A stretch of 64,000 nt of DNA from Burkholderia multivorans ATCC BAA-247 (GTDB taxonomy: Bacteria; Pseudomonadota; Gammaproteobacteria; Burkholderiales; Burkholderiaceae), in the NCBI RefSeq assembly GCF_000959525.1, contig NZ_CP009831.1:2170001-2234000 (forward strand), in the 5' to 3' direction. The stretch's first letter is position 1. Every line of letters starts with the position of its first letter. Shown here piece by piece: positions 55,405 to 64,000 of this stretch. A model generated the notes under the pieces. It made no database searches. It was not told where the DNA came from and saw only the letters and a list, made by a program, of their open reading frames with translations. The position numbers and the translations under genes are program-made.

Positions 55405-56313
55405 ATGCTCGAACGTTTTCATCTCGTCGTCATTCGCGAAGTCGAACGGCAGGGCTCGCTGACAGCCGCCGCCAACGCGCTGCATCTGACGCAATCGGCC
55501 TTGAGCCATACCGTCAAGAAGCTTGAGCAGCAGCTCGGCACGCCGATCTGGGACCGCGAAGGCCGCGGGCTGCGGCTCACGCAGGGCGGCCAGTATCTGC
55601 TGCGGCTCGCGCATCGGCTGCTGCCGCAGTTCGAGTTCGCCGAGGAACGGATGAAGCAGTACGCGAAAGGTGAGCGCGGCACGCTGCGCATCGGGATGGA
55701 ATGCCACCCGTGCTATCAGTGGCTGCTGAAGGTCGTGTCGCCGTACCTGTTGCGCTGGCCGGACGTCGACGTCGACGTGAAGCAACGCTTCCAGTTCGGC
55801 GGAATCGGCGCGCTGTTCAGCTACGACATCGACGTGCTCGTGACACCCGATCCGCTGAACAAACCGGGGCTGCGGTTCGATCCGGTATTCGACTACGAGC
55901 AGGTGCTGGTCGTCGCAGACGCGCACCGTTTCGCCCGCGCCGATTACGTGACGCCCGAACAACTCGTCGACGAAGTGCTGATCACGTACCCGGTCGAAAC
56001 GGACCGGCTCGATATCTACAACCAGTTCCTGACGCCGGCCGGCATCGTGCCGAGACGGCACAAGTCGATCGAGACGACCGACATCATGCTGCAGATGGTC
56101 GCGAGCGGACGCGGCGTCGCCGCGCTGCCGAGATGGCTCGCCGACGAATATGCAGACCGGATGCCGGTCGTGCCGGTCAAGCTCGGCAAAAAAGGAATCG
56201 CGAAACAGATCTTTCTCGGCATCCGCGAAGCGGACGCGCAGATCGACTATCTCGCCGCGTTCGTCGCGCTCGCACGCGAATCGACGTGGCACGCGCCGCG
56301 CCTGTTGAGGTAA
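55405..56313 (+). CDS. metR: LysR-family regulator MetR
   Basis: This 302-residue LysR-type activator has the helix-turn-helix L-V-V-I-R-E-V-E-R-Q-G-S-L-T-A-A-A followed by L-T-Q-S-A-L-S-H-T-V-K-K-L-E. The effector domain contains G-M-E-C-H-P-C-Y-Q-W-L, characteristic of MetR, which senses homocysteine. ATG 55405 is preferred because it gives the standard M-L-E-R-F-H start. Its divergence from metE and the palindrome between the two genes support the assignment. Confidence 0.94.
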   Translation: MLERFHLVVIREVERQGSLTAAANALHLTQSALSHTVKKLEQQLGTPIWDREGRGLRLTQGGQYLLRLAHRLLPQFEFAEERMKQYAKGERGTLRIGMECHPCYQWLLKVVSPYLLRWPDVDVDVKQRFQFGGIGALFSYDIDVLVTPDPLNKPGLRFDPVFDYEQVLVVADAHRFARADYVTPEQLVDEVLITYPVETDRLDIYNQFLTPAGIVPRRHKSIETTDIMLQMVASGRGVAALPRWLADEYADRMPVVPVKLGKKGIAKQIFLGIREADAQIDYLAAFVALARESTWHAPRLLR

Positions 56314-56400
56314 GCCGCGCACGGCGGCCGAGACCGCTGTCATCAAACTGACTGAATGGCGACGCTAGGATCGGACGGGACTCCTTCACGAGATGCCGCC

Positions 56401-57990
56401 ATGAACCAGCCTGCTCCGTCCGCCGCCAATCAGGGCTCCGTCGAGCGCACCCGACAGATCGGCTATGCCGCCTTCCTGCTCGTCCTCGTCGGCGGCGGCG
56501 TCTACATCGCGACCCATTTGCTCGCCGATCTCGCGCCGGTTCGGGAGGGCTCGCTGTTCCCGTACCTGATGCTCGGTGCGGCGCTGCTGATCGCGCTCGG
56601 CTTCGAGTTCGTGAACGGCTTTCACGATACGGCGAACGCGGTCGCGACCGTGATCTACACGCACTCGCTGACGCCGAACGTCGCGGTGATCTGGTCCGGC
56701 ATGTGGAACTTCCTCGGTGTGATGGTCTCGAGCGGTGCGGTCGCATTCGGAATCCTGCAGCTGCTGCCGGTCGAACTGATCCTGCAGGTCGGCAGCGGCG
56801 CCGGGTTCGCGATGGTGTTCGCGCTGCTGATCGCGGCGATCGTATGGAATCTCGCGACCTGGTATTTCGGACTCCCATCGTCGAGCTCGCATACGCTGAT
56901 CGGCTCGATCATCGGCGTCGGGCTGATGAACCAGCTGATGCATGGCTCGTCCGGCACGAGCGGCGTCGATTGGGGACAGGCGCTCGGCGTCGGCAAATCG
57001 CTGCTGTTCTCGCCGATCGTCGGCTTTGTCTGCGCGGCGCTGCTGCTGCTTGCGCTGAAGGCCGTCGTGCGGATTCCCGAGCTCTACAGCGAGCCGCAGA
57101 AGGATCAGCCGCCGCCGTTCTGGATCCGCTGCCTGTTGATCCTGACCTGCACCGGCGTGTCGTTCGCGCACGGGTCGAACGACGGGCAAAAGGGCATGGG
57201 GCTGATCATGCTGATTCTGATCGGTACCGTGCCGACTGCGTATGCGCTGAACAAGGCCGTGACGCCGGCCGAGTCGCAGACGTTCGTCGCGGTCGCGAAC
57301 CAGGCCGCCGCGACGCTCGGCAAATATGCGAACGGCGTCGCGCCCTCGGCGAATCCGCGCGCCGATGTCGAGCATTACGTGCAGCATCGCGAACTGACGC
57401 CCGCCGTGATTCCCGCCGTGCAGCAGCTTTCCCGGTCGCTGGCCGGCGCGGTCGGCTCGTCCGGCTCGATGGCGGCCGTCCCGCAGGGCGACGTCGACAA
57501 CGTGCGCAACACGATGTACCTCGTGTCGGAGGCGATCCGGCTGATCGAGAAGTCCGGACAGCCGGCGTTCGCCGCTGACGACAAGCTCGCGATCGACAAC
57601 TACCGCTCGCAACTCGACCACGCGACGAAGTTCATTCCGACCTGGGTGAAGGTCGCGGTCGCGATTGCGCTGGGGCTCGGCACGATGGTCGGCTGGAAGC
57701 GGATCGTCGTGACGGTCGGCGAAAAGATCGGCAAGCAGCGCCTGACGTACGGCCAGGGCGCGTCGGCCGAACTCGTCGCGATGCTGACGATTGGCGCCGC
57801 GGATGCGTACGGGCTCCCGGTCTCGACGACACACGTGCTGTCGTCCGGCGTGGCCGGCACGATGGCCGCGAACGGGTCGGGGCTGCAATGGGGGACGGTT
57901 CGTAGTCTCGTGCTCGCGTGGGCGCTGACGCTGCCGGCGTCGATTGTGCTGGCGGGGGCGCTGTATTGGGTGTTTCGGTCGCTGGCGTGA
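56401..57990 (+). CDS. PiT-family inorganic phosphate transporter
   Basis: This 529-residue permease has the two PiT signature regions: G-F-H-D-T-A-N-A-V-A-T-V-I-Y-T in the N-terminal half and G-S-N-D-G-Q-K-G-M-G-L in the C-terminal half. S-S-H-T-L-I-G-S and S-T-T-H-V-L-S-S-G-V also mark the repeated transport fold. A hydrophilic cytoplasmic loop of about 130 residues separates the two halves. It should import phosphate, probably as metal-phosphate, with protons. ATG 56401 is chosen because the residues before it lack coding character. A 1.6-kb non-coding repeat region follows. Confidence 0.93.
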   Translation: MNQPAPSAANQGSVERTRQIGYAAFLLVLVGGGVYIATHLLADLAPVREGSLFPYLMLGAALLIALGFEFVNGFHDTANAVATVIYTHSLTPNVAVIWSGMWNFLGVMVSSGAVAFGILQLLPVELILQVGSGAGFAMVFALLIAAIVWNLATWYFGLPSSSSHTLIGSIIGVGLMNQLMHGSSGTSGVDWGQALGVGKSLLFSPIVGFVCAALLLLALKAVVRIPELYSEPQKDQPPPFWIRCLLILTCTGVSFAHGSNDGQKGMGLIMLILIGTVPTAYALNKAVTPAESQTFVAVANQAAATLGKYANGVAPSANPRADVEHYVQHRELTPAVIPAVQQLSRSLAGAVGSSGSMAAVPQGDVDNVRNTMYLVSEAIRLIEKSGQPAFAADDKLAIDNYRSQLDHATKFIPTWVKVAVAIALGLGTMVGWKRIVVTVGEKIGKQRLTYGQGASAELVAMLTIGAADAYGLPVSTTHVLSSGVAGTMAANGSGLQWGTVRSLVLAWALTLPASIVLAGALYWVFRSLA

Positions 57991-59571
57991 GGGTAGCGGT
58001 GGTCGGGGCGGGTTTGCCGAGGTCGAGCGCGGCTGTGAGGTGGTGACTGACCGGTTGATCGACGCTGTGCGTGGCGTGATGGCGATCGGGTGGCGGTCGC
58101 GATCGCGTCGCCGCGGGCGATGCCGCTCGCGGTGGCAGGCGCTGGCGATTCACTAACAATGGCGATCGCATCGGCGCCGATGCCCCGTCGGCAGTAGCGA
58201 TCGCGTCGGCACTAGTGATCTGATGGCGATAGCGACCGCGTCGGCACGCCGTCGATCCGGCAGCAATAACGATCGGGGTGGCACCGGCAACCCGCTCGTC
58301 ATGGCGATCGCGTTGGCACTAGCGAGTTGCCAGCGATCACGTCGGCGCCGTGGATTCGCCTACGATGGCGATCGCGCTTCGCACCGGTGGTTCGCCTGAA
58401 CCGCGACCGGGTTGGCACTGGGGAGCCGCCAACGGTGTCGACCGCGTCGGCTGGCATCCGTGCTTTCCTAGCGTTCGCGTTAGCACTGGTGATTCACTAG
58501 CGGCGAAGATCCCGTTGGCACCGGCGACTTCTAGCGGCCTCGATGGCGTTCCACCCACGATTCACTAGCGGCGGCGGTCGCGCTAGCACTGGCGATTCAC
58601 TGGCGGGGACGATTCCGTCGGGACTGGCGACCGCTGGCCACCTCGATCGATCGCACTGACGATTCACTAGCGGTGGCGATCGCGCTGGACACGCGATTCA
58701 CCAGCGGCGACGATCCCACTGGCACTGGCGATTCACTGGCGGGGACGATCCCGTCGGGATTGGCGACCGCTGGCCACCTCGATCGCGTTCGCACCGGCGA
58801 TTCACTAGTGGGACCATCCCACTGGCAGTGGCGATTCACTGGCGGGGACGATCCCGTCGGAACTGGCGACCGCTGGCCACCTCGGTCGCGTTAGCACCGG
58901 CGATGCACTAGCGGCGACCATCCCGCTGGCAGTGGCGATTCACTCGCGGCGATGATCCCACTGGCACTGGCGATTCACTAGCGGGGACGATCCCGTTGGG
59001 ACTGGCGGCCGCTGGCTACCTCGCTCGCGTTCGCACCGGCGATTCACTAGCGGCGACGATCCCGTTGGTACCGGCGACCGCGGGCCACCTCGACCGCGTT
59101 CGCACCGGCGATTCACTGGCGCTGGCGATCGCGTTGGTACTGGCGACTCATTCGCAATGGCGTTGGCACCGTCGCTCCAGTAGCCGCAACGATCGCGTTC
59201 GCAAACTCGAGCCGCCAGCGATGCCGATCGCGTCGACACCGTCGATTCCCGGCGCGGGTGGCCGCCGTCGGGATGGCGGAACAGCCGGCCGGCGATACGT
59301 CGGCCCCACGTCGTCGCCCCGCTCCGCCTTCGTTCCCCACCGAATTGGCGCGCAAGATCCGGCACGCATCGACGCGCGCTCGCCTCTACACTGAAGCCAT
59401 TCATGGGTCATCGCGGAAAGCAGCACGAACGTCGCTGCCCGAATGGCGTTGTCGCGTATCGGGTCGTGCCGACCCCATATCGCCGCGTATCGCAGTGTGC
59501 GCTCCCCGCGAGCCGCGACGCCGACCATCCCGCAACCGCAACGCCGCACCGCTGACGAACGGAGTACGTCT
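57991..59571. other. 1.6-kb non-coding region dominated by degenerate repeats
   Basis: No convincing gene lies between the phosphate transporter and the oxygenase. From 57991 to about 58450 the sequence is a degenerate mixture of GGCGATCGCG-like and GTTGGCACT-like words. A regular array follows, and decayed copies continue to about 59250. The remaining 320 bases to the oxygenase start are ordinary upstream sequence. Frames that cross the array shift at every unit because the unit length is not a multiple of three. Confidence 0.7.
58453..59141. repeat. Head-to-tail array of about 20 units of 34-35 bp in two types
   Basis: Type A units begin GGCGATTCACTAGCGG (or close variants) and start at 58488, 58556, 58591, 58658, 58692, 58727, 58796, 58830, 58899, 58934, 58969, 59038 and 59107. 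Type B units begin GGCGACCGCTGGCCACCTCG (or variants) and start at 58453 (decayed), 58523, 58626, 58762, 58865, 59004 and 59073. Merged, the starts are spaced 32-35 bp, mostly 34 or 35, without a gap. Both types share the leading GGCGA and a tail of the kind GTTGGCACT or GTTCGCACC. There are no unique spacers, so this is not CRISPR. Confidence 0.88.
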
Positions 59572-60315
59572 GTGAACATTGCCGATCTTCCCCGCACGGC
59601 CGAACCCGTCGACGTCGCAAGTCGCGTCGACGCGCTCGACTGGCACCTCATCGACACCGACCTGGACGGCTACGGCTGCGCGCACGTGCCGCGCCTGTTG
59701 TCGCCCGACGAATGCCGCGCGCTCGCGGCGCTCTATCCGGACGACACACGCTATCGGTCACGCGTCGTGATGGCGCGGCACGGATTCGGGCGAGGCGAAT
59801 ACAAGTATTTCGCGTATCCGCTACCGACACTCGTCGATGCGCTGCGCACCGCGCTGTATCGCCATCTCGCGCCGATCGCGAATCGCTGGAATCGTGCGCT
59901 CGGCATCGATACACGCTACCCCGCCGATCTGGCTGCGTTTCTCGCGCGCTGCCACGAGGCGGGACAGACGCGCCCGACACCATTGCTGCTCCAGTACGGT
60001 CCCGGTGACTACAACTGCCTGCATCAGGATCTATACGGCGAGCATGTGTTTCCGCTGCAGGTCGCGATTCTGCTGTCCGCGCCGGAGCGCGATTTTACCG
60101 GCGGCGAATTCGTGTTGACCGAGCAGCGACCGCGGATGCAGTCGCGCACAGAAGTGGTGCCGGTGGCGCAAGGCGATGCGGTGGTTTTCGCCGTGCATAG
60201 CAGGCCGGTGCAAGGCACGCGCGGCATTTATCGCGTGAACCTCCGTCATGGCGTGAGCCGGATCCGCAGCGGGCATCGGCACACGGTCGGCATCATTTTT
60301 CACGACGCGCAGTGA
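59572..60315 (+). CDS. 2OG-Fe(II) oxygenase (COG3826 type)
   Basis: This 247-residue protein matches the 2-oxoglutarate/iron oxygenase group annotated as 'oxygenase, catalysing oxidative methylation of damaged DNA', a tentative name. The iron site H151-x-D153 lies in Y-N-C-L-H-Q-D-L-Y-G-E, with the distal histidine probably H226 in R-H-G-V-S-R. The co-substrate-binding region is near R-H-T-V-G-I-I-F-H-D. Conserved F-T-G-G-E-F-V-L-T-E-Q-R-P-R supports the family. A GTG start at 59572 is supported by CGGAG at good spacing. The real substrate is unknown. It stands alone downstream of the repeat array. Confidence 0.88.
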   Translation: MNIADLPRTAEPVDVASRVDALDWHLIDTDLDGYGCAHVPRLLSPDECRALAALYPDDTRYRSRVVMARHGFGRGEYKYFAYPLPTLVDALRTALYRHLAPIANRWNRALGIDTRYPADLAAFLARCHEAGQTRPTPLLLQYGPGDYNCLHQDLYGEHVFPLQVAILLSAPERDFTGGEFVLTEQRPRMQSRTEVVPVAQGDAVVFAVHSRPVQGTRGIYRVNLRHGVSRIRSGHRHTVGIIFHDAQ

Positions 60316-60414
60316 CAGTCGCGCCACTGCGACTGCGACTGCGATATTCGCCGACGAGCGGAGGCGGCACACGCTTCGCCGCGCGGATGTACGTCATATC
60401 CGCGCGCCGCTCGC

Positions 60415-61839
60415 TTACCCGCGTGCGGCGCTTGCACGCAGCCGATCGCCCGCATCGCGTGCGAGCCGCGCGTAACCGGGCAACGTCAGCAACGCGAGCA
60501 CACCGGCCGCGACGAAGGCCCATCGAAAATCCTCGAGCAGATAATGAACGCCGCCCGTATCGCCACGCAGCGAAGCCGCAACGCGCAGCGACAGCGCGCC
60601 GAGCGCGATGCCCATGCCGATCGTCATCTGCTGCGCGGCGCTCCATAGCGTGCTTGCCGCGCTCGTCTGCTGAGTGGGGATGTCGGCATACGCGAGCGTC
60701 GCCAGCGTCGTGAACTGCATCGATCGCGTCAGTCCGTAGACGAACACGACGAGCAGCGTGATCGCGAGCGGCGTCGACGCCGTGAGCCAGCCGCATGCGA
60801 TCGTGCAGATGCCGACAATGGTCACGTCGACGAGCGCGACACGGCGGAAGCCGAACCGATCGAGGATCCACGACGTGCCGGCCTTCATGCCGAGATTGCC
60901 GAGTGCGCTCGCGAGCAGCAGCAGGCCCGACTGAAACGGCGATAGTCCGAAGCCAATCTGGAACAGCAGCGGGAGCAAATACGGCACCGCGTTGATCGCA
61001 ATCCGCGTGATCGATCCGGTGATCACGGTGACCGAGAACGTCGGCACTTTCAGCGTCGTGAAATCCAGCAGCGGGTGTGCGCATCGCCGCGCATGAACCC
61101 ACGCGGCAATGCCGAACAGCAGGCTGGCGCCGACGAGCATGCCGGCCTGCGCGAACCGCGCATTTTGCTGCCCGGCCGTTTCGGTACCGAGCAGTAGACA
61201 GGTCAAGGCGCCGCCGGCCAGGACGAACCCGATCCAGTCGAGCGGCCGCTGCTGCTCCGCGCGCGTGTTCCGGACGATGAGCCAGGTGCTGACGAGTGCG
61301 GCGATACCGAACGGCACGTTCAGCAGGAAGATCCAGCGCCACGATGCATAAGTCGTGATAAAGCCGCCGATCGGTGGTCCGACGACTGGCGCAACGATGC
61401 CCGGCCAGGTGATCGTCGCGATCGCGCGCATCAGCCGCGATTTCTCGGTGCTGCGCACGACGATCATTCGGCCGACCGGCACCATCATGGCTCCGCCGAC
61501 GCCCTGCAACAGCCGCGCGGCCGTGAATGTCCCGACGCCGTTCGACAGACCGCAGAGTACGGAGGCGCCGGTAAAGACCACGATGGCGCTGCCGAACACC
61601 GTTCTCGAGCCGTAGCGGTCGGCGATCCAGCCGCTGATCGGGATGAAGACCGCGAGCGCGAGCATGTAGGCCGTCATACCGAGGCTGAGCGCATTCGGTC
61701 CGACGCCGAACGTGTGCGCCATTTGCGGTAGCGCGGTCGCGATCACGGTGGTGTCGAGATACTCCATGAAGAATGTCGCGGCGACGAGATACGGCAGGAA
61801 GTCGGTCGTCCGATCACCTGAGGCGGAACGAGCAGTCAT
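60415..61839 (-). CDS. DHA2-family multidrug MFS transporter (EmrB/QacA type)
   Basis: This 474-residue transporter has 13-14 predicted membrane helices. The start M-E-Y-L-D-T-T-V-I-A-T-A-L-P and the block I-P-I-S-G-W-I-A-D-R-Y-G-S-R are motifs of the 14-helix drug:proton antiporters, as is the R-L-L-Q-G-V-G-G-A segment and G-P-P-I-G-G-F. It probably exports hydrophobic toxic compounds. No EmrA-type membrane-fusion gene or regulator adjoins it. It lies downstream of the rRNA operon on the same strand, separated by an rrn terminator. Confidence 0.9.
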   Translation of the reverse strand: MTARSASGDRTTDFLPYLVAATFFMEYLDTTVIATALPQMAHTFGVGPNALSLGMTAYMLALAVFIPISGWIADRYGSRTVFGSAIVVFTGASVLCGLSNGVGTFTAARLLQGVGGAMMVPVGRMIVVRSTEKSRLMRAIATITWPGIVAPVVGPPIGGFITTYASWRWIFLLNVPFGIAALVSTWLIVRNTRAEQQRPLDWIGFVLAGGALTCLLLGTETAGQQNARFAQAGMLVGASLLFGIAAWVHARRCAHPLLDFTTLKVPTFSVTVITGSITRIAINAVPYLLPLLFQIGFGLSPFQSGLLLLASALGNLGMKAGTSWILDRFGFRRVALVDVTIVGICTIACGWLTASTPLAITLLVVFVYGLTRSMQFTTLATLAYADIPTQQTSAASTLWSAAQQMTIGMGIALGALSLRVAASLRGDTGGVHYLLEDFRWAFVAAGVLALLTLPGYARLARDAGDRLRASAARG

Positions 61840-62055
61840 GAACGGTGTAATAGACGGGGATGCAGAAACGCCGGCCGCCGTCGCTGACGGTTACAGCTGG
61901 AGCCGGCACGAATCGCGATATTACCCTGAAGAGGTGATTTCCCGCTTTGGCTGGGTATGTCGATGCATGGTGCGCGGTGCAGGCACTGACTGTGCGTGCG
62001 ATGCGCTGGAGACGGGAAGAGGATTAGAGCGACGCATTTCGGCCGCCGCAAATGC

Positions 62056-62084
62056 AAAAACCCCCGCCTGCTCGGGCGGGGGTT
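62056..62084 (-). terminator. rRNA operon intrinsic terminator
   Basis: Perfect 10-bp arms (62059-62068 with 62075-62084, 6-base loop) made mostly of G-C pairs are followed on the minus strand by TTTTT. It lies about 14 bases after the 5S gene and ends the rrn transcript. Confidence 0.92.
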
Positions 62085-62097
62085 CTTGGCTTAGGGA

Positions 62098-62212
62098 GCC
62101 TGACGATTACCTACTTTCACACGGGAATCCGCACTATCATCGGCGTAGAGTCGTTTCACGGTCCTGTTCGGGATGGGAAGGGGTGGGACCGACTCGCTAT
62201 GGTCATCAGGCA
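62098..62212 (-). rRNA. 5S ribosomal RNA
   Basis: The minus strand reads TGCCTGATGACCATAGCG at the 5' end and closes with CAGGC, so the ends pair as in all 5S RNAs. The interior contains the conserved CCCATCCCGAACAGG loop region and the GATAGTG segment. Its length of about 115 bases fits. It lies downstream of 23S in the usual order. Confidence 0.96.
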
Positions 62213-62322
62213 AAGAGGGTTGTTGCGCAGCTTCGCAGCGCAACCAATCGGGAAGAAGCAGTAATTTTGGTTGTGCGTATCGCACACGAGAATCGACAAG
62301 TTCTGTAAGACAGACTTGTTAT
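62213..62322 (-). other. 23S-5S internal spacer of the rRNA operon
   Basis: These 110 bases separate the 3' end of 23S from the 5' end of 5S. They are AT-richer than the genes and contain no tRNA. The segments next to 23S (ACAAGTCTGTCTTACAG on the minus strand) can pair with sequence near the 23S end for processing. Confidence 0.7.

Positions 62323-64000
<1,678 letters not shown>

Noticed and set aside
58453-59141. CRISPR array
   Set aside because: Units are contiguous and degenerate with no unique spacers, and there are no cas genes in the window.
58673-59404. Short repetitive open frames within the repeat array on both strands
   Set aside because: The unit of 34-35 bp shifts the frame at each copy, so no stable repeat protein is encoded, and no ribosome-binding sites precede the starts.

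Overview
The window reads as a chromosomal segment of a Burkholderia, most likely of the B. cepacia complex. The reasons are very high GC with GC-rich third codon positions, a 5S/23S rRNA sequence of Burkholderia type at the right end, and several proteins typical of that genus (DUF2827 paralogues, an OmpC-type porin, the liu leucine operon, a DUF3772-type MscS channel). Genes are densely packed on both strands, and no insertion sequence, prophage, integrase, CRISPR array or tRNA gene was seen.

Layout. 0-7.3 kb: three tandem DUF2827 genes (+), then a small unknown gene and an EAL-domain phosphodiesterase (-), an unusually AT-rich 0.7 kb gap, and a fourth DUF2827 gene (-). 7.4-14.1 kb: the leucine/isovalerate operon liuABCD (-) with a divergent TetR regulator; two matching 13-bp operator-like palindromes lie between them. 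14.1-17.8 kb: a secreted beta-propeller-like protein and a porin with a LacI-type palindrome in its upstream region. 18.2-23.2 kb: an acetyltransferase, a metallophosphoesterase, a two-component system divergent from a thioredoxin-like protein, and a PaiB-type flavin protein. 23.4-33.1 kb: a MocR regulator, a class A penicillin-binding protein convergent with an L,D-transpeptidase, an MFS transporter and a large MscS channel.

33.2-39.1 kb holds a lysine uptake and catabolism cluster: amaB (piperideine-6-carboxylate dehydrogenase) divergent from lysP, an amaA-like pipecolate oxidase and a TetR regulator. 39.1-44.6 kb: a phospholipase D-like protein, a DeoR regulator, a 61-residue protein, an EamA exporter, a 7-bp minisatellite and nadE. 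44.7-48.0 kb: two serine peptidases (S53 sedolisin and S10 carboxypeptidase) in one transcription unit with an intrinsic terminator between them. 48.2-52.9 kb: a LysE exporter with its Lrp regulator, then a LysR regulator divergent from a guanidino-acid ureohydrolase and an MFS transporter. 53-58 kb: metE/metR with a palindromic operator candidate, then a PiT phosphate transporter.

58.0-59.6 kb is a 1.6-kb non-coding stretch built around a head-to-tail array of units of about 34-35 bp in two sequence types. It is the most unusual structure in the window. It is followed by a 2OG-Fe(II) oxygenase, a DHA2-type drug transporter, and the 3' end of an rRNA operon on the minus strand (terminator, 5S, partial 23S running off the right edge).

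Most neighbouring genes form local regulator-plus-target units, usually divergent, so many of the intergenic palindromes reported here can be paired with an adjacent regulator. The best candidates for undescribed biology are the DUF2827 family cluster, the 34-35-bp repeat array, and the coupled S53/S10 peptidase unit.
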